Assembly (NCBI RefSeq): GCF_030272615.1
Contig: NC_081411.1
Location: 825,152,397 to 825,216,396 of the forward strand
Source: Cryptomeria japonica
Lineage: Eukaryota; Streptophyta; Pinopsida; Cupressales; Cupressaceae
Length of the DNA: 64,000 bases
Reading direction: 5' to 3'
Position 1 is the stretch's first letter; each line of letters opens with the position of its first letter. The notes beneath the pieces are model-generated. The model made no database searches and was not told the DNA's origin. It saw nothing but the letters and a program-made list of their open reading frames with translations. Both the position numbers and the translations under genes were made by a program. Shown here piece after piece: positions 22,526-33,663 of the stretch.

Positions 22526-23155
22526 CTACAAAGTCCTCCAAAAATGCCCTAAAAATTTCACACCTCTATGTGACACAATTTTCAAGGGTAGACCATGTAT
22601 TCTCACAATCTCATTAAAGAAAATGTTTTCAACATAGGTAGCATCACTTGTTCTCTTGCATGGAAAGAAATGTGCCATCTTGCTAAACCTATCAACAACC
22701 ACAAAAACACTATCAAAACCTTTTTGATTTCTTCGAAAACCCATCAGAAAGTCCATGCTCACACTTTCCCAAGGTCTTGAAGGAATAAGAAATGGATGGC
22801 ATAGTCCTGCACTTTTTGTTGTCCTCTTGGCCTTTTGACACACCACACATGAATCCATAAATTTTTTGACATCTGTCTGCAATTTAGGCCATTGATAAAA
22901 TCTTCTCACCAACTCAAGAGTTTTGTCTAATCCAAAGTGTCCTCCCATGCAATCACTATGATTCTCCTTAATTATGTTATCCCTCGTTGAACATTTTTGA
23001 ATGCATAATTGGTACCCTTTGAAAAGAAGGCCATCTTGAATCAAATAATCAGAATACTCTAAATGATACCTATTGCCAAACTCAATGCTTACCTTGTAGA
23101 TGTCTTTGAAATATTCATCTGGAGCATACATACCCTTGAGGGAATCAACTCCCAC
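22526..23155 (-). pseudogene. pol: H integrase zinc-binding and catalytic core (partial)
   Basis: The frame has an H-x-H/C-x2-C zinc-binding region (HSDCMGGHFGLDKT ... DSCVVCQKAK) and the catalytic core SVSMDFLMGFRRNQKGFDSV with VVVDRFSKMAHFFPCK. These match chromovirus integrases. The second core Asp region reads SHRGVKFLGHF where relatives have SDRDxxFxSxFW, so a catalytic Asp is changed to His. A frameshift near 22520 leads to the next segment. Confidence 0.85.
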
Positions 23156-23293
23156 ACTCTCTAATTGGATTTCTAAAACTATTATTTCCCTCCTACTGAG
23201 AGCATCAACAAATTTATTCGAGACACCTTTCTTATGTTTAATTGTAAAGGTGTAGGCCTAAATGAACTCAACCCATTTGATATGTTAATGAAT

Positions 23294-23596
23294 CTATTTC
23301 TCCTGATTGTTTAGGAAGCTTAGTGCCTGATTATCTGTATACACAACAAACTCTTTGGGAAGAAAATAGTGCCTCCACTTCTTTAGTGCTTGAACTAATG
23401 CATACATCTCCAAATCATAGGAAGGATATTTCTTTTTAGCATCATTTAACTTTTCACTAAAAAATGCAATTGGTCTACCTTCCTGACTGAGTATTGCACC
23501 TATTGCCAAATGACTTGCATCACATTCAATCTGAAAGATTTTGTCAAAATCAAGTAAGTTAAGAACTAGTTGTAGGGATACCTTTTTCTTCAACAT
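23294..23596 (-). pseudogene. pol: H RNase H domain
   Basis: QIECDASHLAIGAILSQEGR (first catalytic Asp), KKYPSYDLEMYALVQALKKW and FVVYTDNQALSFLN are the standard gypsy RNase H blocks. The domain degrades the RNA strand of the RNA-DNA hybrid. It is followed by a stop and a decayed linker to integrase. Confidence 0.88.
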
Positions 23597-23799
23597 TTCA
23601 AATGCTTCATCTGCCTCCTTGGTTCATGAAAATTTGTACTTTTGTCCACCTCTGATGGTCTCTAACATGGGAGCACAAATCTTACTAAAATTCCTGATAA
23701 ACTTCCTATAAAAGGTAGCAAGGCCATGAAAAATCCTTACATCACCAATTGTCCTAGGAGTTGTCCATGTGAGAATGGCATTCACTTTATCAACATCCA

Positions 23800-24623
23800 T
23801 TTTTCAGATTTCCTCTAGAAATCACAAACCCAAGGCAAGCCAGCTCTTTCTACAAAAACACACACTTTTCCATGTTTATCATTAGTTTCCCTTCATTCAA
23901 CCTTCTCAAAACCATATCCAAATATTTTACGTGCTCCTCCCCTATCTTGTTAAATACTAGGATGTCATCTAGATACACTATGACAAACGTACCAATGAAC
24001 TCCTTAAACACCTCATTCATGAGCCTCATGAAAGTACTAGGGGCATTTGACAACCCAAATGACATCACCCTCCATTCATACAATCCTTCATTTATTTTAA
24101 AATAATTTTTCCACTCATCGCATGCTCTAATCCTTATTTGGTGATAACCACTTTTTAAATCAATCTTGGACTAATATCTTGCACCTCCTAAACAATCAAG
24201 CAAATCTTCTATTCTAGGAATAGGGAATCTATACCTGATGGTTATCTTGTTAATGGCCTGGGAATTAGTGCATAGTCTCCATGTTCCCTCCTTCTTTGGT
24301 GCTAAGACAACCAAGCCTGCACAAGGGATCAAGCTCTTCCCTATCAAACCTTTATCAAGCAGTACTTAGATCTACCTTGCAACTTCCTCATTCTATTGGG
24401 GAGTCATTTTGTAGGCTATCTTAATTGGTAAGGTGGCACCATGAATGAAGCCAATGCAATGGCTTATCTCCCTTACTGGTGGTAGGGTCTGCGACAACTC
24501 TTTTGCAACTATGTCCTTGTATTTTCTCAACATTTCCTTCACCTCCTCAGGGACTGTTACCCTTTTCTTTTCTACCTTGCCATCTATAGTAGGCTCTTCT
24601 TCTTGCCTTGGTACTAAAATCAT
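23800..24623 (-). pseudogene. pol: H reverse transcriptase (decayed)
   Basis: 24623-24393 covers the N-terminal linker to fingers (KEMLRKYKDIVAKEL, LPPVREISHCIGFIHGATLP). 24083-23850 contains [20 protein letters not shown] and the catalytic [11 protein letters not shown], typical gypsy RT. Intervening sequence (24390-24090) is homologous in other frames but full of stops and shifts. Confidence 0.88.
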
Positions 24624-24665
24624 TTTAAAATGAGGTGCTCCTTCTTCCTTGATTTCCTTGAGGAA

Positions 24666-25100
24666 CTATTTTCCTTCCATAATCATGATCTTGGCCTCCT
24701 TCTCCATTTGATCCTCACTATTATTAGGTAGGGGTATCAACTCAATCACCTTTCCATCTTTGGTGATGGAGTAGGTGTTCTTGTGTCCATCATGATGAGC
24801 CTTGAGGTCATATTGCCATGGTCTCCCAAAAAGAAGATGATAGGTATCCATCTCAACAATGTCAAACATAATTTTGTCTTTGTATGATCCTATCTGAAAT
24901 TCAAGCAATGATTGCTCCTCTACCGAGGTTTGTTTTCCTTTAGTAAGCCAAGAAACATATGGAAATGGATGAGGGATTCTTCTCAATTTTTGTTTCTCTA
25001 CCATTTATAAGGATACCAAATTTTTAGTTGAACCTGAATCTATCAGAACCCAAATCTATTATAACCTTACATACCTCGCCTCCTTTGCATGTGGTCTAGA
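24666..25100 (-). pseudogene. pro: H protease region (decayed)
   Basis: The frame 25004-24666 has the downstream half of a gypsy retropepsin (YDLKAHHDGHKNTYSI, preceded by MDTYHLLFGRPWQ). Upstream, near 25070, VIIDLGSD lies out of frame and suggests the active site, with DLG for DSG. Both observations point to an inactive protease. Confidence 0.65.
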
Positions 25101-25113
25101 AGAGTGTCTTCCT

Positions 25114-26259
25114 TTATGGTGGTTCAGTATTGCTTGGTACCTTTAATAATGTTCTCCTCATCATCAAGGCTTCTCCTCTCTCTGGAAGTTCATAGGAATT
25201 AGATGAATTGACACTCTCACAATCAGTGTTTTGAACCAAATGTGATCTCCTCTCTCCTTGGGAGTTTGATCCAAGCTTCTCAGGGCACTTGGCTACAGTA
25301 TGACCTACTTGATTGTAGTTGTAGCATCTGAAAGGCTCTAAGCTTCTTCCACCAAATCTACTTCTATGATAGGGTCTTCTTCCTCTGAAACCCCCTCTTG
25401 TGTTACCATCTCCATGCTGAATTTCTTGATTAGACTCTCCTTGTGGCCTAGGACTCTGTCCTCTACCATTCATATGGCCTCTACCTCTGAAGTTCTTGCC
25501 CCTTCTACCTATGTTATTTTGGCCCTCTTTAGCTTCTCATCTACCCTTAGTTCTAGTTGAAATCACTTATTTACTGTCTCAGGTGCTAGTATGTTGATCT
25601 CATCTTGGATACTATATTTCAATCCACTAAGATATCTTGCCACTTTCTCTGGTTCCCCTTCATGATGCGAGATCCTATGGATCAATCTATGGAACTCCTT
25701 GGTGTATGCATTTACAACAAGGTATTTTTGCCTTAGACCCTACAACTTCTTGTAGATTTGGACCTCATAGTCCATTGGGACAAATTGTGCCTTCACTTTT
25801 GCTGACATTCTATTCCATGAAGTTATCATACTTCTACCTTCTTTCACCCTCTCACCTTGGAGATAGTTCCACCAAGTGAGTGTTGTCCCCTTCATCTTGG
25901 ACTTAGCAAAGGTGACCCTCTTACTCTCAGGAATCTCCTTTTACTCAAAGTGATTGTTCAATGCCTCAATCCAGTCCATTGCTTCTTCTGCATCCATTTT
26001 ACCACTGAATATAGGGATATCATCCTTACTCATTGAGGAGTCTCTACCAATGGACTTCAGGGATTCCACAAATTCTTTCTGATCTGTAGGAAGCTCTAGT
26101 TCCTACCTCTCCCTATCCCCCTCATTCTCCTTCATCATCAGTATTACATTCATTCTCCTTGCTCTTTCCCTTGGCCTTCTCTAACTCCTTCACCCGGTTT
26201 TCAAACATCTCTTCAAAAATCTTTCTAATGGAATATTGAGACATACCCTTAGGAGGCAT
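25114..26259 (-). pseudogene. gag: H gag (decayed)
   Basis: Start ATG at 26259 (MPPKGMSQYSIRKIFEEMFE). A frame-broken gag core follows. 25473-25114 has a Gly/Arg-rich stretch (GGFRGRRPYHRSRFGGRS) then a knuckle CYNYNQVGHTVAKC, where the second Cys is Tyr. The nucleic-acid-binding role follows from the family. Confidence 0.75.
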
Positions 26260-26317
26260 GTTGTCAGCCTCTTCCTAAATTCCTTTCTCCAACATACACC
26301 AACAAATCTAGGATGGC

Positions 26318-26651
26318 TTAAAGAATTGTAGAAATTGAGGAAGCCCTAGAAACATTGAGAGTCAAGTATAAAGATTCACAAGCTAGAAGGAAAGAACTAA
26401 CTGAATAATTGTTGGAGGTTTATGAAAGTAGCTCTTCTGATGAGGCTAACATAGATGCATTGGTTGATGAGGTTGAGAAACTAAATGAAGAGAAGAATAA
26501 CTTGAGGAGAGAGTTAGAAGCCCAAACCATCCAGATGAGTCAAGAACTTGAAGCAAGGAGAATTGTAGAAGACAAGATCAAAGAAAAAGAACATGAGATT
26601 TTTAAGTTGAATCAAGAAGTTGACACCCTGTATGTTGATTGGCATGAGAAG
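26318..26651 (+). pseudogene. gag: E gag, copy 2, 5' part
   Basis: Starts abruptly at the H junction with sequence homologous to copy 1 from about RLAETREAIETL. It continues through the coiled-coil segment (EANIDALVDEVEKLNEEKNN) to the end KLNQEVDTLYVDWHEK, where fragment F begins at 26652. The first ATG and 5' LTR are absent. Confidence 0.8.
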
Positions 26652-27432
26652 TGTTAGGATTCCCAAAGATACTAAGAGAGGGGGGTGAATCAGTATCTTG
26701 CTGGTTAATAGATTTTCTAACCTTATTAAATAATTTGTATTCCAAAATAGTGTACCGGTAAACAAGAATTAATGCAGTAAATATGAACAATAAACACAAC
26801 ATAGAAAGCACACCATAACACAAGATTTTTGGTGAGGAAACCCGACATGGGAAAAACCTCAGTGGGATTTGTGACCCACAATATTCACTCACTGGCCAAT
26901 GAATGGATATTACTTACAATAGTGTGCCTGTACATGCATGAAGGCCAACTTCCTAGAGCTCACTACTCAAATACAAAAGGAAGTCTCACTGACTTACAAA
27001 AATGGATTATGGAAATCCAATGTAATGTACTACTACAAAAAGCATATGCTATGCTAGGTTTAGTACCAGTTTAAGATTATGCAATAACCATAAACCTTTC
27101 TCCAAAATATGCCTTAATATTCACTCTACATATCCATCCTATCATCTATCACTTACTTACAAAATGATCTGTAAGATCTCATACTTATATATGAGTCTTA
27201 TTACAATATGCCATGTTGGCTTACAAAAAGATATTACAATTAAATATAATACAATAATCAAAATCCTGTTGGCTAGGGTGCTGGTAAACATTCTTGTCAC
27301 TATCGGTGAACTATATGCTAGTGTAGAGTCTATCAGTGTCGGTGCTTGCCGGTGCCATAAGATTGCAAGGTTGTCATTAATGACAATAAATTCAATCACC
27401 TACAATTCTCATTGGAGTGCGCAATTCCAACA
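26652..27432 (-). repeat. 3' LTR of F (781 bp)
   Basis: On the minus strand it begins TGTTGGAATTGCGC at 27432, directly after AGGGGGAGAT, and ends GGGAATCCTAACA at 26652. It is distinct from the A/C, D and E LTRs. Confidence 0.8.
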
Positions 27433-27644
27433 ATCTCCCCCTTTGGAATTGATGACAACACCCATGAGAAAAATCCAAAATTGTATCCAAAAATTGAAGT
27501 CCAAAAATCTTACCAAAACTGTGTGCTCCCCCTAAGCAAATGATCTGTTATGTGAATCATTTTTCTCTTCTCTACTACTCCCCCTTTGACATCAATGAAA
27601 AAGGCTATCAAAATGTCAACTTAGTGTAGTTATCAGCTAGAACC

Positions 27645-28609
27645 CTATAACCGGTTGGTTACAATCTGAAATAGGTCCACTAATACAAAATTCAGGCTCT
27701 GGGTGAACCTGTCACTGTCCTTCAATGCCGCCTCTATTCTTTGAATGGTACCTGTTAGTTTATGCATTTTCTCTTCTGGTGTCTTCAGTCCTTGAACAAG
27801 TGCCTTTGAGATGTCTTTTCTTAAAGAGATGAGGTTATCAAGCTTTGGACTAAGTCTGCATTTAAGTTCTTTTGCCTTTCCTTTTATTCTTTCATTTTCC
27901 CTCTCTAAATTTTCAAGTTTTTCTTCAAAACCAGTTATCTCCTTCTCTATAACTAATATTGGTTTGGATGAACCAATGATATTGTTAGCTATATCATTTA
28001 TTTCTTTTTGTACTTTGTCGATCTCCTTGTCAATATCCACTATCAAGAGACTAGTCTTACATGTATCTCTATACAGTTCCTTAAACTTCATTATTGTTTT
28101 ACTGAGTACTAGTAATAGGGTAACAATGTGTCCCACACACTTCTTTATTGTCTCATCAAAGAATTTCTCCTTTTCTTTTTCCATTTTCTCTTTAAATGTC
28201 TCCTCATTTATTTGATCAATAGTTAATATGTTGCCAGTGATATACTTAGACAATGTGTCTAATTGGCTTAAAGAATCTTTATTGTCTACATTGCACTTGG
28301 GTGCAACTAATTTTAGAATAGGGATGGTATCATCTATAGCCTTGTATGCTAATACATTACAATCTGTGATTTTCTTGATAGAATCCAATAATACCTCTGT
28401 TACATTAGTTGGTTTGAACTCTGTCAAAGAAGTACCAGATGACTGTCTGACTACCTTAACAATCTGCATGCTGCCTGTGTGAGTAACCTATTTTGTTGCC
28501 TCAACCTTTGGTGGGTCAGTTTGTGTTTGCATTTCTATCAGCAAGGGTACTTTAGGCTTCTCATTTGTTGCCAATGGCACTGTCTTTGAATGTACTTGTG
28601 TTGAATCAG
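27645..28609 (-). pseudogene. F accessory ORF, coiled-coil protein (N-terminally truncated)
   Basis: The minus-strand frame runs from about 28609 (DSTQVHSKTVPLATNEKPK) past one TAG near 28490 into a 274-codon open stretch ending at 27645. It is Lys/Glu/Ile/Leu-rich with long heptad-like stretches (ITGFEEKLENLERENERIKG) and no recognisable enzyme motif. It lies between the missing internal region and the purine tract/3' LTR, the same place the E accessory ORF occupies. I do not recognise it; structural or RNA-binding roles are guesses. Confidence 0.55.
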
Positions 28610-29650
28610 GAAGTCGACACCCTGTATACTCATTATCATGAGAAGAAAGAAGAAAAAGAAGAAATAAAGGTAGACCTTGATATGGCAATGTCTCTTAGAG
28701 AGACTCTTACGAAGCAAAATGAAGATCTTACAAAAGAACTTGCTGATGCTAATGAGAAGATTGCAAATTTTAACAAAATTTCTACCATGCTTGATGAACA
28801 GATCCAAGCTCAGAGGATGAAAAGTGATACAACTGGATTGGGTTATACAACATTTGAGAAATGTGAGTCTTTCGATACAAAGGACAACATGCATGAAGGT
28901 AAACCTGCACCTAAGCTTCAAAAATCCACTGGTAAGAAACATTATAAACCTATATGTTTCAATTGTCATGAACCAAGACATATTGCTAATGTTTGTAGAA
29001 GCAGATCTAATGCTCACACTAGTTACAAACTTAATACTTATCAAAGATTTGTGCCTAGATGATTTGAAATTTATTGTTACACATGCAACATGTATGGGCA
29101 TAGATATATTGAATGCATCTATGGAGAAAATAATCCAACATTTCACATAAATCAAAGATCTGGTGATGATTGGAAAATAAATTTTAATGACCGAAAAAAC
29201 CCTACTTTACTGAAATCCTATGCTAACCAGTCTATCCCCTATGAGATGGAGAAAATAATGAATGTGGTTTGCATAATCTATAATAACTTTGGGCATGTGG
29301 CTATGAATTGTAGAAGAAGGATTGGTAGATGAAATGTAGGTTCTTGGAGAGCATCTGGTATGGCTTGTTATCATTGTCATCAACTGGAACACATTGCTAT
29401 GTTTTGTAGAGTAAAGAGGAACCAACCGATAAATCAATCTGCTGATCGAAAAGGGAAGAAGAAAGTTGATATTGAGGAAACCAGAGTTGAGATGAATAGA
29501 ATCTAGAAGAAGAAGAGTGATGATAAACCATCTGAGGAGTCTAATTCTTCACCTAGTGTGGAGAACCCTTCATCGGTAAACTAAGTTGTTTAAACAACTT
29601 GGGGAGAGCTTATTGTCAGATCTTTAGATGAACCCTTGGATGAAGTGCAG
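28610..29650 (+). pseudogene. gag: E gag, copy 2, 3' part with four knuckle motifs
   Basis: The open frame resumes LNQEVDTLYTHYHEKKEEKE and ends the coiled coil (DANEKIANFNKISTMLDEQI). Four knuckle-like motifs follow, in shifted frames: CFNCHEPRHIANVC (28958-28999), CYTCNMYGHRYIEC (29074-29115), CIIYNNFGHVAMNC (29271-29312; second Cys is Tyr) and CYHCHQLEHIAMFC (29367-29408). A Lys-rich tail runs to about 29650. Copy 1 has lost the second knuckle. The multi-knuckle arrangement suggests RNA binding. Confidence 0.75.
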
Positions 29651-30067
29651 TAAGTTTGATCTGTATATTTTATTACTTTTTGAGGTTATGAAGTGTTTTG
29701 GATCATAACCGGTGTGAATGATGTATCTTTGGCAACGGGTAGTATGTATTAGTTTGTTAAGTGATATTTTAGGGTTTTATTGGTAATAGTATTTAATGCG
29801 GTAGTTAAAGGGCAAATAAAAGAAACTTTTTGAATATTATTTGTAAAACTACATTTGTATGAGAATTTGGAGAGAGAATAGAGCAGAGCATATCTTGTGG
29901 TGGCAGCATCTAATCTGTTGACAAAGATTTGAGGAGATTGAAAGTGATCTGTGAATCAATGATCGGCTTGAGAAAGATTAGTCAATGTTTGGAACCATAG
30001 GTGTGATAGCGATAAAAAGTATTTATCCAGAAATCTTGTTATCTGCTTATCTTTTGAATCATTGAAG
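29651..30067 (+). promoter_or_regulatory. Region between E gag copy 2 and accessory ORF
   Basis: No ORF. It is homologous to 18404-18815. The TATA-like motif has decayed to AAATAAAAG near 29815. Confidence 0.35.
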
Positions 30068-30157
30068 ATGGAATATCCAAATCTAGTTGATGTTATCGAT
30101 AGGCCACGACCTAAATTTAAGAGACATCCGTTTAAATTTGAAGAAACTGATCTCGCC
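30068..30157 (+). pseudogene. E accessory ORF, first 30 codons (copy 2)
   Basis: MEYPNLVDVIDRPRPKFKRH then PFKFEETDLA. All 30 codons are open here, including the Arg codon that is a TGA in copy 1. The frame is cut at 30158 by an H-type LTR at the same position as copy 1. Continuation is at 34538. Confidence 0.6.
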
Positions 30158-30825
30158 TGATGCAGAGCTAGGCAACAATCTAGGTGTTTTTCATTCTCAC
30201 ACCTACAACTCCTATGTCTAAAACAACTTGTTTTGCTTGTTTCAAGGTTTCAAAAAAATCACCTACCAAGTTCTCAACTCAGACAACAATTTGTGTGACA
30301 AGATCCATAAAGGATTTGCATTTATCACACTACCGTTCACCTTGACTCAATCCTTGTGTGAAGGTTAGACCACTTATAGCATTTATGGGATGGAAAGCTA
30401 TTGTATTTTTTTTATTGGTGGTCCAACCAACTCAAAACATCCATTAGATCTAACTGCCAACTGTGCTAGGGGGTACTTGTCTCACAATTGTCCTATTTTC
30501 CTAGTAGCCCTTCCAGTTGATTTTTTCCCACACAACTTTATAAACTTCTAAAGGAAAAGAACAAATAAGGGCATATTTAGATACCCTTTATCAACTTACA
30601 CAATTCCTCAAAGGTTTAGATTCTGAACCCAAATTTAAAGGTTTGTACCCTTACTATCCTTACAGGCCTAATTAAGCTAATTAGGCCTAATTTACAAAGA
30701 AAGTACCCCTTGTACTAGTCCCCTAAACAAACCAACACTTTTCCAAGGTGGGGTAAGATGTCAAACCACCAAGTCCAAGGTTTTAGGACTTGATCCCATC
30801 TCCTTTGCCTACTACAAGTTATTTT

Positions 30826-31194
30826 TGTTAGAGTATTCGAGTATTTACTTGATTAATTAAACATTATTTGTTTAATTATTTAAGTTCCCTTTATCTCTTT
30901 TACACTTAAGCTAACTTTAGGTGCATATAATTAATTATTATGTGCAAACCTAGGTTTTCCCTTTTAGGGTTTCTTGACCTATTAAAGGTTGAGTTCTTTC
31001 TTTTCATTGTATGGAGAAGGATTTATTATTGACAATGCATTTTGGAGATTATTGAGCTCTGATCTTTTGGAGCATATTTTTCCTGTGTATTCTTTCCTTC
31101 TGTGATTTGCTTCATTGCTTCTCCTTGTAACAGTTTTTTCAGCTTGCAGAGATTATTTGGGCTCCTATGGTGTTGTATTTTCTCAACTCCTATA
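30826..31194 (+). repeat. 5' LTR of G (369 bp)
   Basis: TGTTAGAG...CTCCTATA, directly followed by TGGTATCAGAGCTT. Confidence 0.85.
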
Positions 31195-33297
31195 TGGTAT
31201 CAGAGCTTCAGATCTACAGCTGCCTATTCTTGTTTTGAGAATTTTTGCTTTGGAAGCAGATCTGGGGTTTCAGAAAGTTTTTTATGCACCTAGGGTTGGA
31301 CCTTTTTTTTTAGCACTTTGGGCCTAAATGGACCTCACCATCATGCTTAGAAGGCCCGAAAACCCCTATGGTCATATAAAATTTGACCTATTTTGGTCCC
31401 TGAGCCTCTGGGAGAATTTTTTTCTCAGATCCAGGCCGTATGACCCTGACATGCAGATCGAGAAAAAAATAATTTTTTTTTGCCTTTTTACAGAATGCAA
31501 GCCAAATTTTTTCTTTTTTATTAAAAATATTTATTGAAAAAAAAAGCAAGAAAAAAAAAAGGGTTTTTTCAAAAAAAAAGTTTGTTTTTTGCAAAAATTT
31601 CGGGGGGGGGTTCCCATGGTACACAGGGTACCATGGGGCCCCTGCCCTTGCTACTGTCAGTACAGACGAGCCCTACAGGATCGAGCCTCGTGCCTCCCCT
31701 GGCCCCCACTGATAGTTTTTTCGTGGCACCCGCAACTGTCCCTCCGGCCCCAGCCGCCGGCCCTCCGGCCCCCACCGCCTGCGGCCCCCAGCTCCCCAAC
31801 CGCCGCTCGGCCTCCTGCCGCCTGACCGACCCACCGTTGCCTGCAACCCCTAGCCTCCACTCCCTATGGCCTCTGCCACCTATGGCCCCCAGCTCACCGA
31901 CCGCCCCCTGGCCTCCCGCTGCCCGACCGGCCCGTCGCTGCCTCCAACCCCTGACCTCCTCCCTGCCCCCCCCCGGAAACCTCCCTGCACCCTGGCCTCC
32001 GCTCACCTCTGGCTGCCGCTGCCTGGAACCACCGCCCAACTACTAGGGAGATGCTACTGAGCCACGAGACCACCATTGGAGCGCCATCGGAGTGCCGCTA
32101 CCTGGCCTCCTCTGCCCAAACAAGCCACCAGACCTCTTTTTTGGCATTTTTCAAGGGGGTTTGGTTTTTCGGCTCTATCTTGGGCATACGGAGTCATTTT
32201 TTTGAAAATGAATAGGTGTCAGAAAGTTGGTTCCAAGGCCGACCTCATGGTCTTGTAATTTTTTCCAATTTGGCTGTTTGACTATATTTTTTTCTAGTCA
32301 AAGTGAGGTCTAGTTTTTGCACTCTGGAAGCCATAGAATGAGCATCCGACCTCCATTTTTTGAAAACTTTATATTTTCGGAAAGCATGTGCTGTTTACTT
32401 TCCAGCCATCTAAGTTTTATTTCTAGATTCTGATCCATGCATATTTTATTCAGTTTTTTTCTTTTTAGCACTCTGGTGGATATCATGGTTATTTTAGGTC
32501 TTAGGATCTCTTCTCTGAGTAGGGTGTCTCTATTTTGGTTCACGTTTCTATTTCCAGTCTTCTTATCATTTTAGCTTGTATTAATGCAAACACACTAAGA
32601 TAAAGTGCCATCATGCATTGTTTACTGGAAATCTTGTATATCTTGTGTCTTGTTGTACATGCACTATTGATCAAGTGCCATGAGGGGATTGATGTTTGCC
32701 TATTGTTTGCCATCTTCCTTTGTCTAGTGAGTGTTCCTTCCATGGCATTCGCCTCATGATGATGTGTCTCAACACCTTTGATGTTCTTGGTTCTTCGTCA
32801 TGCAGTTTTTTTGGTAGTCCTTTTCAGTGTTCCTGTCCCTCTCCCACTTCCGCATTATGGGAAGGTTTATCCTGTTGGTTCTAATGCTTCCGTGGTTCGA
32901 TTAATCAGCTCTTTAGGCTTTGGTTTCTCATGCCATCTGTATCTTCGATTTCAGTTGTTTTTGCCTTGTTTGCCTCCTGATTCGAGTAGTGTCATTTGAG
33001 GGCACTCATGTAGATTATAGTCTTCTCTACCTGGTCATGTTCTAGTTCAGTGGATGTTCTTCAGATCAGCAGTTATTCTTTGACAGAGTTTGTAGGTTCT
33101 TCATGCTTTAGTGATATTCTTTTTATCTCTTTTTGGAGTAGAGTTTTGTTCCCATGTGGTTTTCTCTATTTCTCCAGTTCATAGAGATTTCATTGTATTT
33201 GGGTACCTGATCAGGCCTTGTTGCCGGGACCCATCTTTATTGCTTTCAATAGTTGTTCTAGGTTTTATCTTCTCCCTAAGTCTAGCTTAAGGGGGGG
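31195..33297 (+). other. G internal region, no gag or pol
   Basis: The first part shares leader motifs with B (GACCTCACCAT, ATTTGACCTATTTTGG). Poly-A/poly-T runs and a G run occur at 31460-31615. A Pro/Ala-rich open stretch (31534-32046, both strands) is C-rich low complexity and probably not a gene. The 3' end shares GGGACCCATCTT and the AAGGGGGGG tract with B. Confidence 0.65.
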
Positions 33298-33663
33298 TGT
33301 TAGAGTATTCGGGTATTTACTTGATTAATTAAACATTATTTATTTAATTATTTAAGTTCTCTTTATCTCTTTTACACTTAAGCTAACTTTAGGTGCATAT
33401 AATTAATTATTATGTGCAAACCTAGGTTTTCCCTTTTAGGGTTTCTTGACCTATTAAAGGTTGAGTTCTTTCTTTTCATTGTATGGAGAAGGATTTATTA
33501 TTGACAATACATTTTGGAGATTATTGAGCTCTCATCTTTTGGAGCATATTTTTCTTGTGTATTCTTTCCTTCTGTGATTTGCTTCATTGCTTCTCCTTGT
33601 AATAGTTTTTTCAGCTTGTAGAGATTATTTGGGCTCCTGTGGTGTATTTTCTCAATTCCTATA
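33298..33663 (+). repeat. 3' LTR of G (366 bp)
   Basis: Nearly identical to the 5' LTR. It begins TGTTAGAGTATTCGGG after the purine tract and ends before TSD ATTTT. Confidence 0.85.

Larger units (their letters stand above)
18906..26317 (-). mobile_element. Element H: chromovirus-like Ty3/gypsy, 5'-truncated
   Basis: Minus strand: gag near 26259, protease, RT, RNase H, integrase, chromodomain-like C-terminus, purine-rich CCCAGGGAGTA, then a 3' LTR (21659-18906). The 5' LTR and primer site are missing: at about 26317 the gag leader joins E gag sequence. The reading frame is heavily broken. Confidence 0.85.
26652..28609 (-). mobile_element. Element F: 3' end of another LTR element with an accessory ORF
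   Basis: Minus strand: coding sequence 28609-27645, purine tract rc(27433-27446), then 3' LTR 27432-26652. No gag, pol or 5' LTR. It sits inside E gag copy 2. The gag segment around the right junction (LNQEVDTLY) is repeated in diverged form on both sides, so the junction is a rearrangement rather than a clean insertion. Confidence 0.7.
30826..33663 (+). mobile_element. Element G: non-autonomous LTR element (2,838 bp, TSD ATTTT)
   Basis: LTRs are 30826-31194 and 33298-33663, opening TGTTAGAGTATTCG and closing CTCCTATA/TTCCTATA. The TSD ATTTT is at 30821-30825 and 33664-33668. Primer site TGGTATCAGAGC follows the 5' LTR and purine tract AAGGGGGGG precedes the 3' LTR. The internal 2.1 kb lacks gag and pol. 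Leader and 3' internal ends resemble copia B, so G is probably a deletion derivative mobilised by a B-type element. Confidence 0.85.

Noticed and set aside
27811-28215. 134-codon plus-strand frame rich in Ser/Phe
   Set aside because: Antisense of the Lys/Glu-rich F ORF; its composition is what the complement of such sequence gives.
31534-32060. Pro/Ala-rich open frames of up to 170 codons on both strands in G
   Set aside because: Low-complexity C-rich sequence open on both strands, with poly-A/G runs at its start, no domain and no counterpart in B; probably chance openness.
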